This document shows positions 1 to 10,668 of a stretch of DNA of 64,000 nt, piece after piece (position 1 is the first letter of the stretch; every line of letters starts with the position of its first letter). Both the position numbers and the translations under genes were made by a program. The notes under the pieces were generated by a model. That model did not search any database and was not told where the DNA came from. It was given only the letters and a program-made list of their open reading frames with translations. The DNA comes from Whalleya microplaca (taxonomy: Eukaryota; Ascomycota; Sordariomycetes; Xylariales; Xylariaceae): the NCBI GenBank assembly GCA_022497155.1, contig MU385727.1, positions 248,001 to 312,000 on the forward strand. Reading direction: 5' to 3'.

Positions 1-2961
1 AGTATTGGGTTGCTACTACGGTTTCTGGCTGTTTTGGTTGCGGAATCGGTGATGATGGCGAGGTTGCTGGTTTAGTTGCAAGGCAGGGCAAGCAGGCGGA
101 AAGGCTGACGAACGGATTCCATTTTGGCCTGGCCGCCTGGAGCTTGCGTTTGTGCCACAGGTGGCTTAAGCTCTTGAACGTATTTGTGGCTGGTGCGCCT
201 AGAACTTCTAGCACTTTGACCATTTTCTCTTTCTCTTTCTCTTCAATTATGTATTAATAATAAATAACAAGCTCACTGATAAGTAACTCAGGTCGGTATG
301 AATTTCAACACATGACAGAATCACAGAACAAACGAGACGTGCTAGTTGCAACCTCTGACAATTCCAAAAAAATTCTGTTTTTTATTTGATCCAATTATTC
401 ACAATTGCTACCACATTCTGTTTTGTTTTTGCCTTCGCTCGATGCAGCAGCTTATAGTTTCTGCTGCAAGCTTGTCAGTTGACCAGTGAGTTTTGTCCAC
501 GAGGTGTAAGTCACACGTGTGTTGAAGTTGGCCTTATCTGAACCACATCAGCCTGTTTAGGTGTTCAGGGCCGGGTCTTGCAATGTGTAGAACACAGCGT
601 CTTGCAAGGTTTTTTTGTCTTGCTAAGTAATGTGATCTACTGGTCTTGCCTACGTAGTGTGCTCCTAAGGTACCACTATAACCACTTGGACATGCAGCCA
701 CATGCAGTTGTTGGCAGCTGAGTTACCTAGTGTTCGCAGGAGTTGAACTAGCTTCGCATTGTATTACAATCTCTTGCGATTGATTCTTGCCTAGATTAAT
801 ATGTACTGTGTAGTAGAGAGAGAGATTCCAGGCAGAAAGATTTCGTTGACAAGCCCTAGATAATGAGGCGCTTACGTTATGTCGTGTAGGGAAATTTGGC
901 TTACACACACACTTACGCAGTACCACGGAAACTCTTATGCCTTTACCTGCGAATTGCGACAACTATATTATCGTGTTCAGCGTAAGATAAAATTACACCG
1001 AGTCTCAAATTCCTGCTACTTATACATACGTACCTGAAAATTGATTTGGTGGGATTCTCTAAGGATTGGGATTGCGGCTGGAGTGCGGAATAGTCTGCAC
1101 GTGTAAGGGATGCTAAGGGATGCTAAGGAGTACGGAACACTGCTACGTATGTAGTATAATGTGGTCTAAAATAGCAACAAAATGAGGCTGTGAATTGTCA
1201 GCTATCAAGGACAGGTCCCTGCGTCTACAGACCACTACTAACCCACACTAACAGATGATATACGCGTATAGTACAGAACATCCATGGCTAAAAGATAAAC
1301 TCACCAAACTAACCAGATGAGAGTATAGTAGCTGTTCGCATGTTCGTCCGATAGTTGTTAGGTCAGTAGGGACTACTATACCTGATACTCACTACGTATT
1401 GTCTGACCCTTGGTCTAAACCGCTCTGTGTCTGATCAGTGAAATCTAACGGCAATGGGAATTATCCAAGACAGACAAATCAGTCACAGGACGATTGACCG
1501 TCGTCCCTACTATATTCTAGCAAGGCCTGACAACATTGAATTATTGTGATGCTTAATCAATTACATAAGTATAGGTTGATGACGTATAGGCTAGGTAGAA
1601 GTAGGCAGGAAAGCTTATTCCCAATGTCCCCTTCCCCTTCCTGATACGGCGGGATTGATGAACTACCAAGGTAGGTTAGGTACCAGGTATTATAGTTCTC
1701 GGGACCAACCCTCTTAACCGATCATGCAGGAACGCTACCTTATTACCTTACAGGTTTACGAGGTAGGAAACAAGCTGGAGCTTGGAAAGACCTACCCCAG
1801 ACTACATTGAAGCTCCCATATGTGGAAGTCACCGTCACATAATCACATTGTACGTGTAGGAAGGGACATGGAAGAGAATGACTTGCATACATCCATGGAT
1901 GACAATATCGTCCGTCCAGCAAGCCACCACACCCAAACCCCCAATCTTTTCCCCTCTTCCCTCCTCCAACTCGAAACCTACCGTTGCACCGACTCATCCC
2001 ATCCATCACTTTTATGTACAATCCAAACTGGGCATCGAATGAGAAGCATAAGACGGTACATGTGTTCTTTATCAGAAGATCCAATTATTCGCTCGTTTGC
2101 TCCTTATTTATTAGTCCCTTGTGGCTGATGATCCTAGTTACACCATTACTTGAATTGTTCTAATAGTAATCAGTCTGTTGTCGCATCCATCCATTGCGCC
2201 ATGCATGCAGTCCGAGGCCTCTTCCACTTCCCCAGCGGTATACATAGGTATCACGTTACCAGCCGACCAGCCTTTAAAGATGTATGTACCGGCATGGTCA
2301 TTATAATATTATTATTAGACTACGTAAGATACTCCACAAGTTATATCCATGCTGCCATGACAAAAACGGCTATGCTAGGTACCTAGGTGTTGCTAGGTAA
2401 TTCTCATGGCAGCATGGGCCGTGGCAGCAATGGAGCAATGGCTGGCCGAGTGGCCGAGTCGGTGGAGTGCTGCGGGCGGGTTCCCTCTGAAGTCTAGCTT
2501 ATTAGTGTGGCCACTGCTCCCATGGCCATGGCTCCATTGCCCATTGCTGGAACAGCGAGTCAAGAGGCTTAGCTCAACTGGAATGACGGGGAGCGCCTGG
2601 GAGCACATGCGCACCCGCAACCTCTTAAAGAAACATGCAGACATGCTCCTGAGACCTTTAACAACTTGCCTTTCGCCGAACACGGAAAATAATAAGTCTG
2701 AGACCATTCGTGACACCCAGCCAAATCCCATCATCTACCGCAACCGCCAGCCAATCCAACCCTGGTCAATCCGGACCGAGACACGAGATTGCATCTACTT
2801 GCAGCGTGGGAGACCCCGCCGCAGCCATTCCCTCCTTACGCTGGGCCGTACTGTAGCTGGACGGGGTTGACCATTGGTTTCGGAGATTCGGCGCTGACCA
2901 GACTGTTCTGCTAATTTATGCAGGGTATCGCCAGTTGTCGAAAATCCAATATTACCTCGCC
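1..2961. other. gene-free 5' flank of the window
   Basis: No coding region could be supported here. The open frames are short, lack splice context and resemble no known family. A decamer-like motif (ggatgctaag) is repeated in tandem around 1105-1130. A 13-bp perfect inverted repeat lies at 2348-2360 / 2404-2416 and is listed separately. The last few hundred bases should include the promoter and 5' leader of the Sel1-repeat gene that starts at 2962. Confidence 0.6.
2348..2416. repeat. 13-bp perfect inverted repeat
   Basis: CATGCTGCCATGA at 2348-2360 is exactly complementary to TCATGGCAGCATG at 2404-2416, with a 43-nt spacer that contains several ctaggt words. It could form a hairpin or mark the ends of a very small relic. 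No target-site duplication is evident. Confidence 0.6.
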
Positions 2962-5853
2962 ATGCCTGGCTTTGGAGCAACTTTCTACCCCGGCGGCATG
3001 GACGACTACTATATGCCTGAAGTAGTAGCTCCATCACCACAAAGGTGCGTTCGTTCTCCTCTCCATACGGATTACTCTCTGTAGAATACCAAACAAAATT
3101 CGTCGAGTGCTATAGCTAACCATGGCCCTTTACTACTCGTACAGGGTAATGCCCGAAGTCCCTCAGAATATGCAACAAGGCCTTCAGCGCATGGAACTCG
3201 AAGCCTCATCATCGAGAAATCGATCTGCACTAGGTCCCGGAACTGGTGCACAACACGCCCGCGAGCCCTCGTTGTCCAACGTGCTGAATACCCGGGTGGG
3301 CAGTTTTGGGCAGCAATACCAGAAGAACACCAATTATAGCCCGGCATCCCAATTCAACCCCTTCCACGAGACCCAGGATACCAACCCGCAGTTCGAGAAG
3401 AACCTCCAAGACATGCGCGACTTTCCCTCCTTCTCGCCCTTCCCCAAGGTAAAGGGGGAGCACATACCCCCTAGCGATGACGAAAAAGAGGCCGTGCTTG
3501 CTGAGAGCAAGCAGCACGTCCTCCATTCGAACGATGCCAACATGCAGATTTGCTGGGCCCGCGATGTTCTTGCTTACGTCGAGATCGCCGCCGAGGCCGC
3601 CGTTCGGGAAGAGGAGGCTACACGTAGCCCCAACGATCGAGAGCCGATATCGAGGCCCGCGACGCCTAAGATCGAACACGAGCTACGAGTTGATGCTGTC
3701 AACATAGTCAAATATCTCGCAGAACAGGGTCATCCCGAAGCCCTGTTTATCATTGGCAAATGGTTGGAATTTGGCAAGTTTGGTAAGCGTCAAGACAAAA
3801 AGGAGGCATATGTCAGTTACTTGGCCGCCGCGAAGGGCGGTTGGGGCCGTGCCGACTATCGGATTGGTATGCTCTACGAGAACTCGAACGATATGGAAAA
3901 AGCCATGTTCCACTATCACTCGGGCTTAGCTGCGAAGGACTCCGCGGCCTCATATCGACTAGGTATGGTCAGTCTTATGGGCCAGCGGGGTCAGAAGACA
4001 GATATCCCGAGAGGTTTGGATTTGATTCACCAAGCCGCTGATGGGGCCGATGAGGATGCTCCTCAGGGCGCTTTCGTTTATGGCATGCTCATAGCAAGAG
4101 ACCTGCCAGACGTCATCATTCCTGATGGCGTCCTCCCTTACGATGTTAGTCTTGCGCGGCAGTACATTGAAAAGGCTGCCTATCTAGGATTTGCAAAGGC
4201 GCAATTGAAGATGGGCCAGGCGTACGAGTTGTGCCAACTTGGCTGCGACTTTGACCCGGCACTGTCGTTGCACTACTACGGTCTAGCCGCCAGGCAAGGT
4301 CAACCTGAGGCGTGCCTAGGTGTCAGTAGATGGTTCCTATTTGGATACGAGGGAACATTTAGTAAGAACGAGCAACTCGCTTTCAAGTACGCCCAGCTTG
4401 CGGCGAAAGCAAAGTTACCAACAGGAGAATTCGCGATGGGTTACTATTACGAGATTGGAATAGCGGTTGAGAAAGATCTGCGAGAGGCCCGAAGGTGGTA
4501 TGAATTAGCGGCGGAGCACGGTAATAAGGACGCTGTGGGACGATTAGACGGACTGTCACATTCTCAAACTCTATCGAAAGCAGACCACGAGACGACGGCC
4601 TTAGGTAGAATCAAGTCAAAGCACGGCTCTCAACGGGGTCAAAGACCAGAACGTTTCAAACAAATGAACAGACCGATGCCAGCAGTGGCAGAAGACCAAA
4701 ATTCACCTAGGGTATCTCCCCAGCCGTCTCCTATGGGACAGAACTTCAACCAGGCCGACGTTCAGGGCAGTAACCGGCCTCCGGCCTTTGCCGTCAACCT
4801 TCCTAACCGGCCAAAATCGGCAGCTCCATACCCCGAGGATGACAGACCACCGGCCTTGGACCTGAGACCAAAATCTACAGCACCTTATCCTGAAGACGAC
4901 ATGGTAGGATCAAAGCCAGCACTTTCGCCACATTATAACCCTGGCATCCGGCCCTCTGCGGATCGCCCAGGGAGTACCTTTGGCATCCGTATGGTGCCCG
5001 TGGGTCAGCCAGGCGGTGGTATGCGGCCGTCTCAGTCCGCTGGTCAGCTTCCGGTTCCAGGCGCTGGACCAGACCACGTCCGTGGCCGTCCAGTCTCTGC
5101 AGGCTGGCAACCACAGGGGCCCGGTAACTACCGACAACCTAGCCCTGGACGGCCGGACCCCCGTCCAGTTACAGGGCAGTTCGATCAACGGCCGCCCTCA
5201 TCCGGGTACGATCAACGAATCGGACCAGGAGGCCCGGCTCAGCCTGGGCCAAACCGACTGACAAAACAGGGACCTGGAAGACAAGGCCCACCTCCAGCAC
5301 AGTTTCCGACGCAAGGATATGGGCCAAGAGAATCGACCATTCCGTCATCTCATGCTCCGGGTGCTCGAGCCTCATCAGGCCCTTATGATCAGTACGGCGG
5401 CCGGCCACCAGTCGGTCCGGGGCCTAATTCTCCGACTATGAGCGGTGGGCTCGGAATGCGCACTAATTCTATGCAGCCACAACCACAAGGGCTGCCTCAA
5501 GGAGGACCTGGCGGCCAGAGGCTAGCGAGTACAGGACGGGTCCAGGGTGTTCAATTGACAGACCGCCCAAGCCCGTCGGACCAGGCTAGCCGTGTCAATA
5601 GTGCGCCGCCCATACAGGCCCGACCGGGTGTATCGAGCCCAGCACCTAGCACAGGCACCACGACTTCAGTATCATCCGCCCCCGCACGACCAACTGCCAA
5701 GCCGTCTAAAGCGAGCCAGGGACCCGCTACGTTTGAGGAGATGGGAATACCTAAAGCGAAGAAGGATGATGACTGCGTACGTCTTCCCTCTATCTATAGC
5801 ATTATCACGCAGAGAAGACTCATACTGACTAAGGATCATAGGTTGTCATGTAA
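2962..5853 (+). CDS. Sel1-repeat chitin synthase regulator (Skt5/Chs4-like) with C-terminal CaaX box
   Basis: Three exons: 2962-3044, 3145-5776 and 5842-5853, coding for 908 aa. The ATG at 2962 (MPGFGATFYPGG...) is joined in phase through AG|G to the long exon. The middle part (about residues 225-495) holds a run of Sel1/TPR-like repeats rich in A-x-x-x-L-G-x-x-Y and E-A-x-x-W-Y-x-x-A-A. It is followed by some 380 residues of Pro/Gly/Gln-rich disordered sequence. The last intron (5777-5841, gtacgt...tgactaa...atag) joins TGC to a 12-nt exon, giving the ending C-V-V-M-stop, a prenylation CaaX motif. Yeast Chs4/Skt5, the activator of Chs3 chitin synthase, also carries a C-terminal CaaX motif, which supports the family call. 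The protein is therefore expected at the plasma membrane or septum. Reading through the last intron would give an unrelated tail ending at 5920, which I reject. Confidence 0.92.
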
Positions 5854-6652
5854 ACGGTCCAAGCCGATACGTAAACAGGGTTGTCAGCATGTGATTGCCG
5901 CGACTGTTTTCTTCTCATGATACCACTTTTTCTTGAAGGGAAAAAAAGCACCAAGGTTAGCGAATGGATGGATTGTTATTTTGGCGTGGCTGGGCCAGGT
6001 CAATTGTCAATGGAGGTGGTGAGCTGTGGATGCTAGAAGGTAGATTGGCGGGACATGGTACAGGATCTAGAAAGGGGCGAAGGGGCGGATGAAGATGAGC
6101 GATGCAGAAGCTCCTCGTACCAGGAATAAAAGAAGAGAGAGCGATAAATGATAATTTATCCGTAGGTGCGTGAATGGACATCTGAATAAGCTGGTACATA
6201 TAGTAGTCGTTCTCACTGACAAGGGAAAGAGAAAACTCAGATGTCGCTGGTGCAGAGTCGAGAAGATACGTGCACTGCCGTTTGACCTGCCTCCGGTATG
6301 GACTAGGCTAGTCGAGGTTGGGCGAAGCTGCGCATATAGGGGCTAGATATCATTTGATGAGATCCATGAATCCCACTCATCCATCTACTTGCCTAACTAC
6401 TTGTTAATAGACATTTTGCATTGTGTTCCGAAGATGGGTTTATGGAATATATGAGAGAATATTAACTAGGCACACAACATATATACCTAATAGTCAGTTT
6501 CCCACCTCTGGTTATAATTGCGAGCCTAAATCAACCCCACCCACCCCAAGAACCAGAGCACGTGAATATAGACATAACTATAGGTATAGACTTTTCATCT
6601 ATCGATCTTCTTTCATTCTTCCATCTTCTTCTGTAACACATATATTGTCACG

Positions 6653-6745
6653 GGATAGCTGGTAGCTGATTAAGCACCCCGCACAGCCTATATATTTGAT
6701 ACATCTAGCAGCACAACCTCACATCTCATCTTATCATCAACAACT
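6653..6745 (+). repeat. single copy of the foldback-element arm
   Basis: This stretch aligns with the left arm of the 7198-7567 element over about 90 bases at roughly 80% identity by eye. Shared words include gatagctggtagct, a polymorphic caccccgcac/caccccacac block, tatatat and gcagcacaacctcac. It is preceded by tattgtcacgg. The TGTCAC start and the TATA-like box are reminiscent of an LTR, so it may be a solo LTR fragment. It carries no coding sequence. Confidence 0.6.
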
Positions 6746-7197
6746 TCGGCAGATGAGTGGATTGAAACATATTTAGTTAGAACCGATCCGCATCCTATCG
6801 TACGTCGCAAGATCACTCATTGAAGGCGGCGACCTTTCATACGAAGAGACGTAACGTCTTAAAGGCACTGTATACTGGATCGGAATCTGGACTGAATACG
6901 GCGACGGCATCACTTTTGGTTTGTTCGTGGACCCCGCCCTTACCCCTCTAACCGATCAAACCCCTCTTACCGCCAAAGCCCATGGTCGCCAAAATAATGT
7001 TAATATTAAGGATGCAAGTGAAAATAACGATACCTAAGGAATCGGGTAGAATAAATACCTTGTCAAACATAGAATAGAGAAAGTTGGTATAGAGCGGCGT
7101 GCCCCTAGACAGCCACCTCCTAACCACCATATATTTTCAGACCCCTACTACATCACGACAACGTGACAGCTTCTTTTTAGAAGGGGGCATATTACGA

Positions 7198-7567
7198 GAT
7201 AGCTGGTAGCTAACTAAACACCCCACACACCCCATATATCTGATAGCAGCACAACCTCACGCCTTATCTCACCAACAACTACAACATACAGATATGCACA
7301 ACATACAGCTTCAATAGGAACCCCTTTAGGCATGATGAAGCGCCGTATGACGTATTAGCAGTTGAGAGACGTAGTAAACGAGCAGGTGCTACCATATAAT
7401 AAGACAAGGGACACATCATACGGGGCTTCATCATGCCTAAGGGGGTTCCTATTGAAGCTATCTGCTGTGTATATCTGTGTGATAATTGTTGATGAGATAA
7501 TGTGTGAGGTTGTGCTGCTATCAGATATATGGGGTGTGTGGGGTGTTTAGTCAGTTACCAGCTATCC
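7198..7567. mobile_element. foldback/MITE-like element with ~150-bp inverted arms
   Basis: The left arm (about 7198-7351) begins gatagctggtagc and runs through caccccacacaccccatat, gcagcacaacctcac and ttcaataggaacccc to gcatgatgaagc. The right arm (about 7415-7567) is its reverse complement at roughly 85-90% identity. About 60 bp separate the arms. A third, partial copy of the outer arm is at 6653-6745. A 62-codon frame inside is only part of the repeat. The structure fits a non-autonomous foldback element or two LTR fragments joined head to head. No clear target-site duplication was seen. Confidence 0.75.
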
Positions 7568-9372
7568 CATGACATATGTAGTAGATACATGTAGTCGATC
7601 GTCACAATTTCATTATTACTTGAGTAGTATAAACTTGAGCCATACCCCTGAACAGGACCCTGCTGGTTAAACGTGTTTTGGGGTATATTCAAACACATTG
7701 TTGTCCGTGTCGAGATGCAAGCGAAATGACGAATATGAGTCACTTTAGACACTACAGTGTACATAGTTCAACGAGTATAGTTGGTCGTATTATATGTGTG
7801 ATACATTCCGATCTAGAGAAGTCATATTGGATAATATAGTGGATCGCGGTAAATATGACGGTACAGGGAAATATATATTAATTTTAATAAACTCTAGGCT
7901 CAGCACAATGACAGAAATATCGAGTTCTTATCTGTTATCAAGTCCATTCTTTGCTCCATGAATTTGATGTGGTATTGAAATTCAACAGGTATATTTAACG
8001 TACAAGGTCGACAATGTTTGCACAACCGAAGAACTTGGTAACTGTAGATGACTAGAGCATAAACACGCGATAGAACAAGAACCTAGGGCGCCATCGCTTG
8101 GAAGGGAGGCTACTTTGGTAGTAATTTGAAGACGTGAGTGTATTAGAGGATGGTGTGTTGGTGCGCGTGTTGATGTTATAACAGCATAGGGTTTTGCGAG
8201 CAACAAAGAGGTGTTAAGAAAAAAAAAAAAAAAAAAAAAGCCGCTCGCTTCGACACCGATAGGGCTCGTTGCAAACTATGGGAATTGTAGAGGCCTGATG
8301 CTTTTTAGAAGGGAGATCCCTGTATATGAGGGATACTAAGATGTTTTCGAGTACCATCATGTGAGAATATAGAAGACAAGGATTAGCCTTTCGGGAAGAA
8401 ACTGATGAATGAGACTACAGGGAGTAGAAAGTATTGCTACAACGAAGACCCTCGGTGATTTGCTGTATGCACCAGCCAAGAAGGCCTTGGGCTATGCTGG
8501 GACTGATATATGTATTCTACCTGCTTTTTGTGTAAAGGCTCTGTGGGATGAAGCGTCTTTTGCACAATTTGATTTTATTTTTTAGGTTCTGGTACCCTGA
8601 TCTGTAAGACTTGTAAGAACCGACAGTCTCGGTTACGTCAGTCAAGAACTGCGTTTCTCATAGTCACGATGAACATATCTCACATCCAGTGAATCAGCAC
8701 ACCTATGATTGCATATAGAGAGGCTTGTATAAGTGGGAATATCGCTGTTGAGCAAACGTGTTACAACTGAAGACAAAGGAACACTGTTAAGTGGTAATCA
8801 AGACGGTAGCTAATACCTTTGTCCTACTGCGCTCGACAACCATGTATGGTTGACAGGGACTGAGCGTATGTCTACACACAAAAGCCCTTGGTGCGTCTAT
8901 CTCGAGGTGACGCTTGTCCACTGCATATCGACTATATGAACCAGTAACACTCTATTATTTGGTTGATGTACATGCTTAAGGTATGGACCGTGTCATCTAA
9001 GGACGAAAAACTGCCAAAAACCTTCGAATGATCATGAAGGTCGAATCGAAGATCCGCCTAGTCATCAGGACGTGTAACCATCCGAATTAGTCTTCTGAAC
9101 ACTCCCTAATTTCCTTGACAAGTAGATGACTGTATGACGCTCTACTAAGAAATGTCTACGAATACGCCCTGAAGGTCGCTTCAGAAACAACACCCACTCC
9201 TAAGGAACTCCTCGAACACACGATACATACACACATCGAGTACAGCTACACCTGACTTCCTACAAGAGCACGCCTCGACATCCATCATAACTATCTACCT
9301 GCCCGCCTCCCCAATGAACCAACCATCGACTTTATCTCCACCACAACCACCACCATCACCAACCCGCTTTGA

Positions 9373-10035
9373 ATGGCCGATCGCAAGCCCTCCACAGACC
9401 CCAACGCACCACCGCTACCCAAGGGCCTCCACGCAATCCGCGGCGTCAACGTCAGCCCCGGCGGCTACATCTCCGTGGAAGAGCTGCACGCGAAGGGCCT
9501 TCCGAAAACCACCGCGCGACCCTTCATGGGCTATCCCCTACCCGAAGGCTCGACCTCTTTTCCGCCCCCGCGCGCGCCCTCGCCGCGGCCTTCTATATTT
9601 TCAACCCGGGCCCCGACGTGGCAGCAGATGATGAAGACCCCTCCCAAGCCTAAGCCCCAGCCCAAGCGCAAGCCCCTACCCAAGCGCAAACCCCTACCCA
9701 AGCGCAAACCCCTGCCCAAGGCCCAGCCCAAGCCACAGCCGCCGGCGGACCCGTACGCCGGGATCAGCGTGATCGACTTCCAGGCGGTGGCGGACGCGCG
9801 GAAGCAGCAGAAGGAGCGCGAGGAACAGGCGCAGGCGGCGGAGCTGTACGCGGGCATCAGCGTGATCGATTTCCAGACGGTGGCGGACGCGCAGAAGACG
9901 CAGGAGGAGCGCGAGGAGCAAGCGCGGAAGCAGCGTCAGAAGTTGAGGGACATGGCGGCCGCGGCGATAGAGAGGGCGGGCGGGATCGATCGCGTCAGGA
10001 AGGGGAGCTCGTTAAAGCGGATCCTGAATCTGTAG
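9373..10035 (+). CDS. hypothetical protein with tandem KRKPLP repeats and duplicated GISVIDFQ segment
   Basis: Single-exon frame of 220 aa, family not recognised. Residues 1-95 are Pro-rich with a VSPGGYISVEELHAKGLP segment. Residues 98-116 are three to four KRKPLP units encoded by near-identical 18-nt DNA repeats. Residues 127-156 and 158-188 are a second duplication: each starts YAGISVIDFQ, continues VADA and ends in a K/E/Q-rich helix with KEREEQA or EEREEQA. The C-terminus (190-220) is basic. The start at 9373 is the first ATG of this frame after a CA-rich leader. Two other frames overlap it, but only this one shows repeats conserved at protein level. The strong GC bias of the region could open frames by chance, so expression evidence is needed. 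Confidence 0.6.
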   Translation: MADRKPSTDPNAPPLPKGLHAIRGVNVSPGGYISVEELHAKGLPKTTARPFMGYPLPEGSTSFPPPRAPSPRPSIFSTRAPTWQQMMKTPPKPKPQPKRKPLPKRKPLPKRKPLPKAQPKPQPPADPYAGISVIDFQAVADARKQQKEREEQAQAAELYAGISVIDFQTVADAQKTQEEREEQARKQRQKLRDMAAAAIERAGGIDRVRKGSSLKRILNL

Positions 10036-10668
10036 GGGTGGTCGCGGTCGCGTCAGGGGCTGGGTTTGAGGGGACGAGGACGGGGACGGGGACTATAACT
10101 GGATATGGCGTTGTTGGTATTCGGTATAGGTATTGGTTGGTTGGCCGTGTTTATTTGCTTGTGTTTTCTGTTGAGTTAGGACATATGACCTGGGGACCCG
10201 GTTCCCCTGATTGCGGGCTGAGAAACTGTATTGGGTCCTTGGTCTAATGTATTTGAGTTGATTAACAGAACCTTTTGATCAAGATGACTTAGTATTGGCT
10301 GTGACTTACTTAGATGTAGGGCTCCGGCTTTGCAAATAACTGTTCTCGCCTGGGCCCTCTGCTTAGGTTCACCACCGTATCCCATCACAACATATGCGGT
10401 CAGTACGCATTATATCTCCCTAATAATTAAGTTGATAGAGGAACATGAAGGGATTCAGCAAATATCAAAGCTAGTTTCATTAGAGCCCCTATATCTAATG
10501 CGCCATGCTAAACATCGAAAAAGCAGGACTACCACCTCTCCAAGAACGCCATTTGCAAATGCAATGAACCCACTTGCGTCGTCGTCGTCTGAGCCATACT
10601 ACGCCATATCATGTCTAACGTACAAAAGGCCCCACCGTCCCGTCTTTTTCTCATGCTGTAAAAGCGTT
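10036..10668. other. intergenic region between convergent genes
   Basis: About 630 bp between the 3' ends of the hypothetical gene (+) and rad54 (-). It presumably holds both terminators. No gene, RNA or repeat was recognised. Confidence 0.6.

Larger units (their letters stand above)
5854..9372. other. gene-poor, repeat-bearing intergenic region
   Basis: No supported gene in about 3.5 kb. It contains the repeat arm at 6653-6745, the foldback element at 7198-7567 and a run of 21 A at 8219-8239. The rest has scattered stops in all frames. The C/A-rich stretch at about 9310-9372 is probably the 5' leader of the following gene. Confidence 0.6.

Noticed and set aside
2440..2560. tRNA-like sequence (ggccgagtggccgagtcgg)
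   Set aside because: It resembles a D-arm of Ser/Leu tRNA, but no acceptor stem, anticodon arm or T-loop (GTTCRA) could be placed.
1743..2870. Several overlapping open frames of 80-154 codons on both strands
   Set aside because: They overlap each other in different frames, lack splice context and show no family resemblance. Inverted-repeat sequence explains part of them.
5777..5920. Unspliced C-terminus of the Sel1-repeat protein
   Set aside because: The read-through tail is unrelated to the family, while splicing gives the CaaX ending expected of Chs4/Skt5.
7362..7550. 62-codon frame
   Set aside because: It lies within the spacer and right arm of the foldback element and is read from repeat sequence.
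9314..9653. Alternative frames overlapping the 220-aa ORF
   Set aside because: High GC opens all frames here; only the 9373 frame keeps repeats at protein level.
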